From: Aquimarina mytili
GTDB lineage: Bacteria; Bacteroidota; Bacteroidia; Flavobacteriales; Flavobacteriaceae
NCBI RefSeq assembly: GCF_016735115.1
Contig: NZ_JAERQJ010000006.1
Coordinates: 1-64,000 of the forward strand
Direction: 5' to 3'
DNA length: 64,000 nucleotides
Shown: positions 1 through 8,930 of the stretch, in pieces
Layout: each line of letters opens with the position of its first letter
Numbering within the stretch: the stretch's first letter is position 1
Program-made: the position numbers and the translations under genes
Notes under the pieces: model-generated
Seen by the model: the letters and a program-made list of their open reading frames with translations, nothing else
Told to the model about the DNA's origin: nothing
The model's database searches: none

Positions 1-1
1 C

Positions 2-55
2 GGTGAACCCCATAAATGGTGTATCACATATAGGATGCTGAGCAAGTTATATTAA
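2..55 (+). CDS. possible C-terminal end of an upstream gene (partial)
   Basis: The first bases can be read as the last 17 codons of an open frame entering from the left edge, ending in TAA with the peptide GEPHKWCITYRMLSKLY. A hairpin followed by a T-run lies about 70 bases downstream, as expected after a plus-strand gene. Seventeen codons are too few to identify a family, so this could be chance. Confidence 0.25.
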   Translation, partial: GEPHKWCITYRMLSKLY

Positions 56-126
56 AAGAAAAAAGATGGTTTAAAGCAAAAAGGAAATATTTATTAACTT
101 TAGAGAACTGGACTAAGGCTTTTCAT

Positions 127-156
127 AGGACACATTGTTGTGTCTAGTGCTTTTTT
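127..156 (+). terminator. rho-independent terminator candidate
   Basis: GACACA (129-134) pairs with TGTGTC (139-144) around a TTGT loop, and a run of T follows shortly after. It could end a plus-strand gene that begins outside the window. It lies immediately after the stop of the minus-strand GNAT gene and may serve that gene less well, because the T-run is on the plus strand. Confidence 0.45.
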
Positions 157-158
157 GA

Positions 159-677
159 TTAGATTGTTTTAACGTATACATCCAAGCTGATTAATTTTCT
201 ATTTTTTATTTCACAATCTATCATTGTTCTTTCGAGTTGAAAATCAAGTTTGGACATTGCTCTTTTACAATTAATATTTTCAGTTTCAACAAATCCCTCA
301 ACTCGGTTTAGTTTGAGTTGGTTTAATCCGTAGTCAGAAATCAACGGTAAGGTTTCTTTCATAATTCCTTTTCCCCAAAACTCAGGAAGTAGCCAAAGTC
401 CAATTTCCGCTTTTTTTACTTTACAATCAATATTATTTAATCCGCCAGCTCCGTAGAAAACTTGGTTGTTAAGAGAGCAAATCGCCCACCACATTTGTTT
501 TTCATTCTTATACCAAATCATTTGTTGCTTAGTTGCGTTCAAACTGTCAAAACTAATTCCGTAGTGTTCAATAACTTTTGGGTTGGAAAGTCCATTGAAA
601 ATATTTTCAAGGTCGAAATTAGTAATTTCACGAAGTAATAGTCGGTCAGTTTTTATAGTTGGGAAATTCTTATCCAT
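159..677 (-). CDS. GNAT-family N-acetyltransferase (RimJ/RimL type)
   Basis: A 172-residue protein with the typical beginning of RimJ/RimL-like acetyltransferases (TDRLLLREI) and the acetyl-CoA region around residues 90-125 (EIGLWLLPEFWGKGIMKE, then LNQLKLNRVEGFVETEN and NCKRAMSKLDF). These proteins transfer acetyl from acetyl-CoA to an amino group, often a protein N-terminus or a small amine; the substrate cannot be read here. The full domain is present and nothing looks broken. The gene stands alone with about 340 bases of gene-free DNA upstream, so it is probably monocistronic. The family call is firm; the specific target is unknown. Confidence 0.85.
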   Translation of the reverse strand: MDKNFPTIKTDRLLLREITNFDLENIFNGLSNPKVIEHYGISFDSLNATKQQMIWYKNEKQMWWAICSLNNQVFYGAGGLNNIDCKVKKAEIGLWLLPEFWGKGIMKETLPLISDYGLNQLKLNRVEGFVETENINCKRAMSKLDFQLERTMIDCEIKNRKLISLDVYVKTI

Positions 678-942
678 TACTTGTACTTTGAATACGACAG
701 TTTGTTTTGGGCATTACATACAACAGTTATATATAATTACCTTTTGTAACTTTATAGTTATTATAAAAGTACTTATAACAAACAAAAAAGCAATATAACA
801 TTAAATCAAATACTGAGAAAAATGCACACCATAACAAAAAGTATCAGTGTTCAGAAATTGGACCTTTTTTTGAATATAGTTGAAATCTATTAAGTATAAC
901 CTTAATACTGTATTGGATAGACAAATGTTTTTTCCCCTTATT

Positions 943-994
943 ATACACTACTCCCCTTATTTGTCTATGTAGACAAATAAGGGGAGTAGTGTAT
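943..994. repeat. perfect 25-bp inverted repeat (long hairpin)
   Basis: Bases 943-967 are the exact reverse complement of 970-994, separated by only two bases. A degenerate copy of parts of the arm (TAGACAAAT at 918-926 and CCCCTTAT at 934-941) lies next to it. It sits 21 bases beyond the stop of the minus-strand gene at 1016. No T-run follows the stem on either strand, so it is not a standard terminator. The rest of the 678-1015 spacer shows nothing recognisable. It could be an mRNA-stabilising 3' hairpin or a remnant of a small palindromic mobile repeat. Confidence 0.8.
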
Positions 995-1015
995 TGATTA
1001 TAACGTTAGTTGTTA

Positions 1016-1579
1016 CTAATTATGAGATATCATAGTAGCATAAGCATCTTTGGCAGTACCCGTTGTCACGGTGATAGACGCTTCACCTTCTTCATTAATT
1101 CTTAATGTTGCTATATCTGTTAAAAATCGTACGGTAGCAAGATGGTCTTTACCTTGCGAATCTTGGGTAAACTCAAGATCTTCGGTCCAATAATTCATAA
1201 AAAAATCAACAATAAGATCTCTGCTACCTTCAAAAACTACTTTTGTACTAATTCGTTTTCCTGTCGGTAACTTATCATAATATAGTTTATACGAGATTTT
1301 TCTCTTTTTTAGGTTACCCGTTGTATTACTTTGGTGTGTCCATTGTAAACAGTTTGTGCGGCATGCCATAGATTTGGCTTCCCAATTTGTTTTATCCTGA
1401 ATAAAAGATTGAACCATCTTTGTAATACCATATGTATAATCCATTTGGTCACCTGTAGTGTTAGTGAGTAACCATTGTTGGTCGTGTGCTGCTGCTGCTG
1501 CAATATCCTCTTGCGAGTAATTGGTTTGTGCAAAAAATGTAAGAGGAAGTAAAAATGAAAGGAGTAAAAGTTTTTTCAT
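1016..1579 (-). CDS. secreted protein of unknown function
   Basis: This 187-residue protein starts with a clear Sec signal peptide (MKKLLLLSFLLPLTFFAQ), cleaved probably after FFA at about residue 17. The mature part is small and mixed alpha/beta, with two cysteines close together (CRTNC, residues 73-77) that could form a disulphide or bind metal. The segment at residues 94-150 is rich in alternating hydrophobic residues, suggesting beta strands. I recognise no family. It is followed by the long perfect hairpin at 943-994. A lone periplasmic or secreted protein is the safest description. Confidence 0.7.
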   Translation of the reverse strand: MKKLLLLSFLLPLTFFAQTNYSQEDIAAAAAHDQQWLLTNTTGDQMDYTYGITKMVQSFIQDKTNWEAKSMACRTNCLQWTHQSNTTGNLKKRKISYKLYYDKLPTGKRISTKVVFEGSRDLIVDFFMNYWTEDLEFTQDSQGKDHLATVRFLTDIATLRINEEGEASITVTTGTAKDAYATMISHN

Positions 1580-1730
1580 AAGCTGTTGATTTATAATTTC
1601 TTGTACTTAAATTTACAACTTTTTTTAAGATTTTTGTGTTAAGAAGTATGAAAATATTCTTGTTCTTAGAATAACTTTATGTTTACAAGGTCTTCATAGG
1701 TTTACGATTTGAGGATTACATAACTAAAAA

Positions 1731-1757
1731 CCGCTGCTAACGGCAGCATTTTTTTTG
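1731..1757. terminator. hairpin with T-rich flanks, possible terminator
   Basis: GCTGC (1733-1737) and GCAGC (1743-1747) form a short GC stem with T/A-rich tracts on both sides. On the minus strand it lies about 120 bases past the stop of the PLP enzyme and could end that transcript; on the plus strand the T-run is better but no gene precedes it. The rest of the 1580-1867 spacer shows nothing else. Confidence 0.4.
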
Positions 1758-1867
1758 GTATAAAAGATATCTAGTCCAAAAAAATAACCCGAGATGTCTT
1801 ATCCTGATCCTAATTATGTCCTACACAGAAGACGTAAGTTGAAAAGTTGTTATTATTTCTCCAGGTG

Positions 1868-3712
1868 TCAAATACTATTAACAAAATCCAAAAAGACTTC
1901 CTTATGGCGTTTGAGATCCAAATTAGGAGAAAGAGCAGCACGTACAATATAATCTTTGTCTCCTTCTTTAGTTGTTCCCTGAGTAGATGTTGCAGGTATG
2001 GTCCAATAACAGCCCTTTAATTGCCCATAACTCACACAGAACTTACTTTCATTAGGGATTTCATTAATCATCATATTGATTAATTTAAGATTCAATGCTC
2101 TTTTATAAGATTCTTTTTCCTCTTCACTATTTCCTTTCGTAGGAAGATCTAAAGAAAACACAGATGGAGTAAATCCATTTTCTGCTAAGGCTGAAGAAAC
2201 AAAATTGATGTTTGCCCCCGGTAAATTGGTATTGATGAAGTCTACAAATTCACGCGTGTTCTTGTAGGCATCATGAATTCTTTGATTCATCGAAGGCAAT
2301 TGTTTTGCTAATATTTCCATTTGAAGTGGTGTGGCTTCATTATCGCAAAGCTTTAGATGCAACTTTATTTTTTCCATCAAAGCTTCAGATTTTTTATTGG
2401 CTACACAGTATCCTGCGGTACATTGACCTCCACTTGGAAATTTTGATCCACTAACATATGCTATGGCCCTAACGGTAGAGAGTATTTCATTTTCGCCCAA
2501 AAAATGAACATTAGGACAAAATGTTTGATCTAAAATAAAAACCGGATCTATAGCAATTTCGCCATGTTTAGTTTTACGTTCTTTACGTAAAACGTCTTCT
2601 AATCTATTAAGATCTGGGACTTCTACTCTTGGATTTGTTGGAATTTCTGCAATTATATATGGAATAGCATCTTCTTTAGCGATTTTGTCTAAAACGACCT
2701 CTATGCTTTGAACCATATCCTTACCACCATCAACAGGTAAATCCATAACTTCAATAGTATCACTACAAGCGGCCACTCGCCGCGCTTGATCATTTGTACC
2801 TCCATAACAATTTGGAGGAACAATAATCTTGATCGCTTTTCCTTTATGTTTTTCTAAAGCTTCGTGCACCAGCCCCATCATAATCGCATATTGTATAGAT
2901 AGTCCACTAGAGCCCACTAGAGCCTCTGCATCTGTTCCTGTAATTTCTCGTATAGACGCTAAAACATCTGTCTTGTTTGTTTCAAAAGTATGTATTGTTT
3001 GATCAAAAGAAGGTTTCTCAAATAAATGCTTCAAAGCAATCAACGTATTGGCGGGTGTCATTGCAATAGTTTCTCTTCTTCTTACATGTTGAATTTCTGA
3101 AATATAACCTTCATTTTGTTCGCCTTGTACCAATAAAACACTGCCTAAATGAGTATTTATATTGATAAAAAAGTCAACATTTGAGGTGAGTTCAAATGTG
3201 CAAACTTCGTCTTTTTGTGAAATAAAAATGGTACTGTCATTATTCTCAGAAATTGCAGATACATTTTCCACATTAGTTATCTCAAAAGTATAACCATAAA
3301 CCTGTTGTAATATTTCTGCATCAAAAAAATCGGGTAATTTACCTATATAGAAGATTTGAGTATTTTTATTATCCAATGCGTTTTTTCTCAACACTGCCAA
3401 TATAGGAATGGTCATTGAAGAAAAACTAATCACATGCTCTGCTTTGAGATCATGCATCTTAGCAATTACCCATTCTAGTACACAAGATAATGGATGACCT
3501 AATCTAATATAGTCAAATGCCGTAGGTAACTCACTTAATGATGATGATTGAGCATCATGATTATTAAATAAAGTTTCAAACTGTTCTAAAAACTGTGTTT
3601 TGGCCAACTTTTCCTCATATATATCAAGTCGATGAGTGGTTAGATGTAACCAATCAGCTGGCATATTTTTTAAGACATCTTTAATGTAAGTTAGCATTTT
3701 AGGATCTTGCAT
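1868..3712 (-). CDS. PLP-dependent transferase of the Cys/Met-metabolism type, large
   Basis: The start at 3712 gives 614 residues. The open frame continues upstream to a TTG at 3880, but a Bacteroidota -7 box (TATCTTTG) lies at 3744-3737, inside that extension, so the ATG at 3712 is preferred. The C-terminal two thirds resemble cystathionine gamma-synthase-like enzymes: the segment SGSKFPSGGQ holds the probable PLP lysine (residue 424), preceded by VFILDQTFCPN, the cofactor-Asp region. The N-terminal 200 residues are an extra domain. Such enzymes act on sulphur amino acids, but the added domain argues against a standard housekeeping role. The gene is monocistronic. The fold is likely; the reaction is unknown. 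Confidence 0.75.
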   Translation of the reverse strand: MQDPKMLTYIKDVLKNMPADWLHLTTHRLDIYEEKLAKTQFLEQFETLFNNHDAQSSSLSELPTAFDYIRLGHPLSCVLEWVIAKMHDLKAEHVISFSSMTIPILAVLRKNALDNKNTQIFYIGKLPDFFDAEILQQVYGYTFEITNVENVSAISENNDSTIFISQKDEVCTFELTSNVDFFININTHLGSVLLVQGEQNEGYISEIQHVRRRETIAMTPANTLIALKHLFEKPSFDQTIHTFETNKTDVLASIREITGTDAEALVGSSGLSIQYAIMMGLVHEALEKHKGKAIKIIVPPNCYGGTNDQARRVAACSDTIEVMDLPVDGGKDMVQSIEVVLDKIAKEDAIPYIIAEIPTNPRVEVPDLNRLEDVLRKERKTKHGEIAIDPVFILDQTFCPNVHFLGENEILSTVRAIAYVSGSKFPSGGQCTAGYCVANKKSEALMEKIKLHLKLCDNEATPLQMEILAKQLPSMNQRIHDAYKNTREFVDFINTNLPGANINFVSSALAENGFTPSVFSLDLPTKGNSEEEKESYKRALNLKLINMMINEIPNESKFCVSYGQLKGCYWTIPATSTQGTTKEGDKDYIVRAALSPNLDLKRHKEVFLDFVNSI

Positions 3713-3736
3713 ACTATTAACCTTTAGATAAGGCGG

Positions 3737-3744
3737 CAAAGATA
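3737..3744 (-). promoter_or_regulatory. Bacteroidota -7 box (TATCTTTG) deciding a start
   Basis: The minus strand reads TATCTTTG, an exact TAnnTTTG match, 24 bases upstream of the ATG at 3712. I do not see a convincing TTG -33 element at the right distance. Its position makes the upstream TTG start unlikely. Confidence 0.5.
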
Positions 3745-4054
3745 CGGTAATTAGATTTTTTTTAAGTATTTCACATCGTTTTGTTATATAATTATTTAGA
3801 TGTATTTGTGTCGATAAATTTTCTCTATTTGTAGGGTTTATTCTCGTTTTTCGATCTTCTGGAACTAGCAGAGTCTCCAAAGAAGATATTTAGCCTTCAT
3901 TCATAACTGAGATTTAGGTGTACAATGTTTTCTATCAAATCAGTTGTTTAGGTTTAAATATATTCAATTGTGCATACTGGGTGCTTGTTTTAATCTTACA
4001 TTTGAATACTAAGAAGTATACTTTTTGAAGTCTATATAAACCAATGAAGTGTTT

Positions 4055-4732
4055 ATGAAGAAGAACAAGAATAAAATTAAAAAAATAAAGAAACCTTGGC
4101 CGACCAAAGATGCTATGGAGCAGATTTATGAGATGAAACTTTGGGGTAGTAATGAATCTGATTTTTATTCTGGGATAGGGTCACATCATCCAGGAATAGT
4201 ACATCCATACATAGATGTTTTAATATCATTCTTGTCATCATTCAAAAATTCTATCGTGGTATGTGATTTAGGTTGTGGGGATTTTAATGTTGGAAAAGAA
4301 TTAGTGAAATATACCAAGAAATATATCGCAGTAGATATAGTAGCAGACCTTATAGCATATAATACAGAAAAATTTAAAGAAGAGAATTTAGAATTTCATT
4401 GTTTGGATATCGCAATAGATGATTTGCCTCCTGGTCATTGTGCTATTTTAAGACAAGTACTACAACATTTATCAAATGCTGAGGTACAAAATATAGTGAG
4501 TAAGTTAACTGGTTTTAAATATGTTATTTTAACAGAACATTTGCCTGCAGGTAATTTTGTGCCTAATAAAGACATCATTTCTGGACAAGGGATCAGACTA
4601 AAGAAGCAAAGCGGTTTAGACATATTGGCTCCACCATTTAATTTTAAGGTAAAAAAAGAAAAACAACTATTATCATTGGGTTTAGATGATCGTAGCGGTA
4701 TTATAGTAACTACATTGTATGAAGTTTTTTAG
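4055..4732 (+). CDS. class I SAM-dependent methyltransferase
   Basis: A 225-residue protein. Motif I (VCDLGCGDFNVGKEL) binds S-adenosylmethionine, followed by an acidic position (YIAVDIVADL) and the post-motif DDLPPGHCAILRQVLQHL, as in class I methyltransferases. The N-terminus is very lysine-rich (about 12 of the first 20 residues), which could help membrane or nucleic-acid contact. The ATG at 4055 is preferred over a GTG two codons upstream. No partner gene is adjacent, so the methyl acceptor cannot be inferred. The family assignment is good. Confidence 0.8.
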   Translation: MKKNKNKIKKIKKPWPTKDAMEQIYEMKLWGSNESDFYSGIGSHHPGIVHPYIDVLISFLSSFKNSIVVCDLGCGDFNVGKELVKYTKKYIAVDIVADLIAYNTEKFKEENLEFHCLDIAIDDLPPGHCAILRQVLQHLSNAEVQNIVSKLTGFKYVILTEHLPAGNFVPNKDIISGQGIRLKKQSGLDILAPPFNFKVKKEKQLLSLGLDDRSGIIVTTLYEVF

Positions 4733-4756
4733 ATGAATAATGCTTTAAATTGAATT

Positions 4757-5119
4757 CTATTCCGGTTTAGATTCGTCAAACCACTTGTTTCCGCAATGTC
4801 TGCATTGTCTGGCCTCAGGAGTTCTTGTTAGCTTTTTACACTTAGAACAGTTGTTTATAAATATCTGTTCATTATGATCATTCAGGATTCTTTGAGCTGT
4901 AATTCTAAAAAATTCCTCGGTTCCATTTTTTATTAATTCAAGAACTTTTGGATCAGTTGATATCCAACCTTTACTTTCATACGCCTTCAATAATTTTTTA
5001 TTTTTTCTTCTCCATCCTAGTTTTGACATTGAGAGAATATGTTGATACGCTTTACGTTCATAATCATTAAGTAATCCTCCGTAGTACTTGATGATATATT
5101 TAGCTAATTCTTTATCCAA
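4757..5119 (-). CDS. small protein with C-terminal zinc ribbon
   Basis: This 120-residue protein ends in two CxxC knuckles (CSKC at about residues 95-98 and CRHC at about 109-112), a classic four-cysteine zinc ribbon. The N-terminal 80 residues are helical and charged, without a known domain. Proteins of this shape are common single genes in Flavobacteriaceae; the ribbon may contact nucleic acid or protein. It is convergent with the methyltransferase gene, with 24 bases between their stops. The function is unknown. Confidence 0.65.
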   Translation of the reverse strand: MDKELAKYIIKYYGGLLNDYERKAYQHILSMSKLGWRRKNKKLLKAYESKGWISTDPKVLELIKNGTEEFFRITAQRILNDHNEQIFINNCSKCKKLTRTPEARQCRHCGNKWFDESKPE

Positions 5120-5230
5120 TTTAAGTTTCGATTTACAGATTATTTTTTATGTACGAATTGTTGCAGAATAGTATCAAGAAAGAATCTTAAGAGTCGTTAA
5201 GGTAGTTGATTTATAATGAGCTAAGCAATT

Positions 5231-5671
5231 TTAATGGGAGTTGTTTTTTACTTTTTTAAGTGCCTTTGGAAATGTTTTTATCATAAATTCAAGATGCTCA
5301 TCGAGTACATCAATTTCTACAGAAAGTGTGATTCCGTCTATTCCTTCACTAAGTGTATAAATTTCTGTCGCTCCTGACCATTTTTTTGTTTCATCATCAA
5401 TAGGTTGTTCCTTTCCGTTTACTATAGTTCCGATATGCTTAAACTTTATTGTTTGATTAGGGATATGCGTTTCAATAATGCTATAGATGCCACTTTTATC
5501 CGGACCAAGGAAATGTACTTTACTACCTTCTTCCCAATCATCAGTTATGGCATAAGACCCTTCTAAAAAGACACTAACCCATTCGCGATAGGAGCTATCA
5601 TTCCAGAGCGCCTTCCAAATCGTAGTTTTTTCTGCCTCGATATCAATTGAAAATTCTAATCGGTTAATCAT
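5231..5671 (-). CDS. SRPBCC / AHSA1-type domain protein
   Basis: A 146-residue single-domain protein that opens with the family pattern (residues 5-30, EFSIDIEAEKTTIWKALW, then a WVSVF segment) and closes with a long C-terminal helix. Members of the START/Bet v1-like superfamily bind hydrophobic ligands in a helix-grip fold; AHSA1-like bacterial members have no established general function. The length is normal. It stands alone, divergent from the amidohydrolase operon across a 490-base spacer. Confidence 0.75.
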   Translation of the reverse strand: MINRLEFSIDIEAEKTTIWKALWNDSSYREWVSVFLEGSYAITDDWEEGSKVHFLGPDKSGIYSIIETHIPNQTIKFKHIGTIVNGKEQPIDDETKKWSGATEIYTLSEGIDGITLSVEIDVLDEHLEFMIKTFPKALKKVKNNSH

Positions 5672-6163
5672 TATTTCTTTTTTTTATGACGTTGCATAAT
5701 TGAATCCCTTGCACCGTATGTTTGTTTCTAAGGTAAAGAAAATGAAATATACATGCAGTAGAAAAAAGTTTTATTGTCCGTTTAAACATTCATTTTAATT
5801 TTTGCTAACAATTATGTAGAGATACAAAAGATAACTACATTTTCAATATACAGATTTCATCATCAGCAAAGTTGAAAAGATTTGTTGATGATCTCTATTT
5901 GATTGTAAATAAATTTATTTGCCTTTAGTTTGAAAGACAAAAGTCTATCAAATAATTAAATCAATTTTTAAATTATACACAATTAGATCCTTTAACCCCC
6001 TTTTTATTTTCTCTTATATGATATATCAGCAGAAAATTATCTTCAGCAGCCTGTTGGGAATGCATTACCCTGTAAAAAGTGATACTATCGGTGTAATAAA
6101 TCCACCAGTCATTTATTAAAATTGTAGGAGTTTTGAGTATGGTAAATTTTAAAGCCATTTCTC
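5672..6163. other. divergent intergenic region, no gene recognised
   Basis: A 490-base AT-rich spacer between the AHSA1-type gene (minus) and the amidohydrolase operon (plus). It must hold both promoters. A 61-codon minus-strand frame occupies 5973-6158, but it has no recognisable protein character and would cover the operon's promoter. No repeat or RNA gene is visible. Confidence 0.5.
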
Positions 6164-7996
6164 ATGAAAAACTATCTAAAATTCATATTCCTAATTACCA
6201 CTCTACTGTTTTTACAAGGTTGTAAAAACAAAGGTGAAGAAAGGAGCAATAGTTCGCAAGATAACAACTCAGAAAAAGCAGATTTGGTGATTAAAAATGC
6301 CAAAGTTGCCATAATGGATGATAAAAGTTCATTTGCAGGAGCAATAGCTGTAAAAGAAGGTAAAATATCAGCTGTTGGCACCGCTACAGAGATAGAAGGT
6401 TATATCGGCGAAAATACTAATACAATAGATGCTCAAGGACGAACACTTATTCCAGGACTTAATGATTCTCATTTACATCTTACTCGGGGTGGACGGTTTT
6501 TTAATGCAGAATTAAGGTGGGACGGTGTTAAATCATTAAAACGGGCATTACAAATACTAAAGGAACAAGCGGCTAGAACACCAGAAGGACAATGGGTTCG
6601 TGTGATTGGAGGGTGGAGTCCCTTTCAGTTTGAAGAAAAGCGTTTTCCCACACCTGAAGAAATCAATAAAGCAACGGGTGATGTGCCGGCTTATATATTA
6701 TTTCTTTACAGTAGAGCTTGGTTGAATAAGGCGGGTTTGAAAGCACTGAATATTGATGAAAATACTAAAGCACCTGAAGGAAGCTCTTTTGAAAAAGGAC
6801 CGAATGGTAAGCTTACAGGTGTTTTACTAGCTGAACCCAACCCTACTATTTTATATGCAAGAATAGGTTCTTTACCTCCATTATCTGAAGCTGAAATGAT
6901 AAATAGCACAAAGCAATTCTACCGAGAATTGAATAGTTTAGGGATCACTAGTGGTATAGATGCAGGAGGAGGAGGTCACAAATTTCCGAAAGACTATAAA
7001 GGCACAGATGTATTAGCAAAAGCGGGAGAGATGCCCATAAGATTGTCTTATTATTTATTTCCACAAAATAAAGGAGCCGAATATGAAGAATTTCAGGAAT
7101 GGATGGCAACTAATAAATTAGGTCAAAATGGAGAAATACATCTCGAGCATGGTTATGAATTGGAAGGAGGCGGAGAGTTTTTAGCGTGGAGTGCAGGTGA
7201 CTTTGAGAATTTTTTAGCACCACAACCTTTATTAAAAGATAGGCCAACTTGGCGTAAAGATTTAAAACGTATTGTTCGTTTACACGTAAATAAAGGCTGG
7301 CCCTTTAGGATTCATGCGACTTATGGAGAAACTATTGCCAAAATGCTAGATGTGCTTGAAGAAGTAAATCTGGAAACAGAAGGGAAGCTAGCTTCAAAAA
7401 GATGGCTCTTTGACCATGCAGAAACGGTTACAGAAAGTGAGTTAAAGCGAATCAAAGCGTTAAATGGCGGCATAGCGATTCAAGCGCGTATGGCCTATGC
7501 TGGTGAATATTTTGTGGAACGTTATGGGGCTGAAAAAGCGAAACAAGCTCCGCCCATCAAAAAAATCATGGGAATGGGTATTCCAGTTGGCGCAGGTACT
7601 GACGGAACACGTGTGGCCAGTTACAATCCATGGCCAGCACTCTATTGGTTAATTTCAGGTAAAACAGTAGGTGGTTTTCAATTGGCTGAAGAATCGAATC
7701 AACTTTCTCGAGAAGAAGCTTTAGGTCTTTATACTAAGGGTAGTGCTTGGATTTCCCAGGAAGAGGATGTCAAAGGAACATTGGAAGTTGGTATGTATGC
7801 AGATTTTGCAATTCTTTCTGAAGATTACTTTTCTATTTCCGAAGATAAAATCTCAGAATTGAAATCAGTTTTGACGGTAACCAATGGTAAGATTGTATAT
7901 GCCTCTGATGAATTTAAGGAACTAAACCCTCCTTTACTGGAAGCAATTCCAGAATGGTCTCCGGTAAAACATTATGGAGGATATCAAACCAAATAG
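6164..7996 (+). CDS. amidohydrolase family 3 (YtcJ-like) lipoprotein
   Basis: This 610-residue protein has a lipobox (LQGC, Cys20), so it is a lipid-anchored periplasmic or outer-membrane protein. After a short N-terminal beta domain comes the metal-binding HxH motif (SHLHLTRGG, His103 and His105), later HGYELEGGG, DHAETVTESEL and the C-terminal metal-site region GTDGTR. This order fits YtcJ-like metal-dependent hydrolases that cleave amide or related bonds; the substrate is not known. It is the first gene of a six-gene operon and overlaps the next gene by 23 bases. Extracytoplasmic placement matches the secreted tyrosinase further down. Confidence 0.85.
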   Translation: MKNYLKFIFLITTLLFLQGCKNKGEERSNSSQDNNSEKADLVIKNAKVAIMDDKSSFAGAIAVKEGKISAVGTATEIEGYIGENTNTIDAQGRTLIPGLNDSHLHLTRGGRFFNAELRWDGVKSLKRALQILKEQAARTPEGQWVRVIGGWSPFQFEEKRFPTPEEINKATGDVPAYILFLYSRAWLNKAGLKALNIDENTKAPEGSSFEKGPNGKLTGVLLAEPNPTILYARIGSLPPLSEAEMINSTKQFYRELNSLGITSGIDAGGGGHKFPKDYKGTDVLAKAGEMPIRLSYYLFPQNKGAEYEEFQEWMATNKLGQNGEIHLEHGYELEGGGEFLAWSAGDFENFLAPQPLLKDRPTWRKDLKRIVRLHVNKGWPFRIHATYGETIAKMLDVLEEVNLETEGKLASKRWLFDHAETVTESELKRIKALNGGIAIQARMAYAGEYFVERYGAEKAKQAPPIKKIMGMGIPVGAGTDGTRVASYNPWPALYWLISGKTVGGFQLAEESNQLSREEALGLYTKGSAWISQEEDVKGTLEVGMYADFAILSEDYFSISEDKISELKSVLTVTNGKIVYASDEFKELNPPLLEAIPEWSPVKHYGGYQTK

Positions 7997-8477
7997 ACAG
8001 TATAAAAGTACTCGTGAAAGTATGGAGATAATAAGAAGATGGTTAATGGTTTTGGTTGCAACACAAACACCTGAAAAAAGATTGGATGTTGTCCTTTTAA
8101 TTTATAGGATAACAATATCCCTTGCTTTTCTTTTTATTCATGGTTATAAAAAGATAGTCAACTTTCATGAAGAGATTCAACATATCCCAGATCCATTCGG
8201 GATGGGTGGTTATAATGCTACGTTGATTGCTATTTTTTCTAATGTTATCTGTTCGGTTTTTGTGATGATGGGATTATTTACGCGGCTGTTTGCTGTGGGA
8301 GCATTCATGATTCCTTTCATTGGTCTTATAATTGTTCATTTGGATGATCCTTGGTCTGTTAAGGATGTACCGTTGATGTATTCCTTAGCTTTTATAGTTA
8401 TAATCATATTAGGCCCTGGAAAATATTCAGCAGATAGGATAATTAGTCAGTCGTGGTTTAAAGAAAAATATAATTGA
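7974..8477 (+). CDS. DoxX-family membrane protein
   Basis: A 167-residue protein with four predicted membrane helices (residues about 42-60, 82-104, 106-125 and 133-150) and the DoxX-type pattern of a helix followed by GYKKIVNF, then GMGGYNATL and a tightly packed second pair. DoxX proteins are small integral membrane proteins linked in some bacteria to quinone or thiol-redox chemistry. The ATG at 7974 overlaps the amidohydrolase; a second ATG at 8022 (MEIIRRW) would avoid the overlap and is equally possible. It ends in TGATG, shared with the next gene, so the two are translationally coupled. Confidence 0.7.
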   Translation: MEDIKPNRQYKSTRESMEIIRRWLMVLVATQTPEKRLDVVLLIYRITISLAFLFIHGYKKIVNFHEEIQHIPDPFGMGGYNATLIAIFSNVICSVFVMMGLFTRLFAVGAFMIPFIGLIIVHLDDPWSVKDVPLMYSLAFIVIIILGPGKYSADRIISQSWFKEKYN

Positions 8478-8926
8478 TGAAAGCACAAATCCTTTACATA
8501 GTAGTAGCGATAATAGCAGGTGCGGTTTTGCCCATTCAAGCTGGACTGAATGTGCAATTGGGTAAATCGGTTCAACAACCAATTTTTGCTGCCTTTGCAT
8601 CCTTTCTTATTGGTTCGTTGGGGCTTCTAATTTATCTATTCATCTTAAAATTCAATTTTACTTCTATAGTTCAAACTAAAACTGTATCACCGTTAGTCTG
8701 GACCGCTGGAATCTTAGGAGCGTTTTACGTGGCTGTAGTCATCATATTAGCTCCAAGGCTGGGTACGGCATTGACATTTTCCTTGATAGTAACCGGTCAG
8801 ATGATCATATCTCTCATTCTTGATCACTATGGTTTGTTAGACCTACCTGTAAAACAAATCAATTGGCAACGCCTCGTAGGTGTGGTTTTTCTGGTTATAG
8901 GGGTATTACTCATTCGAAAATTTTAA
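8477..8926 (+). CDS. YdcZ-like (DUF606) DMT-superfamily transporter
   Basis: A 149-residue protein of about five membrane helices. It opens with the DUF606 signature (AVLPIQAGLNVQLGKSV), then LIGSLGLLIYLF, GILGAFYVAVVIILAPRLG and a closing VGVVFLVIGVLLIRKF. DUF606 proteins are half-size members of the drug/metabolite transporter superfamily and probably dimerise. The start ATG is inside the TGATG of the upstream stop. A role in exporting or importing a product handled by the operon's hydrolase or tyrosinase is an inference only. Confidence 0.8.
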   Translation: MKAQILYIVVAIIAGAVLPIQAGLNVQLGKSVQQPIFAAFASFLIGSLGLLIYLFILKFNFTSIVQTKTVSPLVWTAGILGAFYVAVVIILAPRLGTALTFSLIVTGQMIISLILDHYGLLDLPVKQINWQRLVGVVFLVIGVLLIRKF

Positions 8927-8930
8927 CTAT

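Noticed and set aside
1793..1990. Short plus-strand frame MSYPDPNYVLHRRRKL overlapping the end of the PLP gene
   Set aside because: The first codons look protein-like, but the frame soon runs antisense through a well-supported gene and matches nothing I know.
5973..6158. 61-codon minus-strand frame upstream of the amidohydrolase
   Set aside because: It has no recognisable domain, no good promoter, and would cover the whole promoter region of the operon. AT-rich spacers give such frames by chance.
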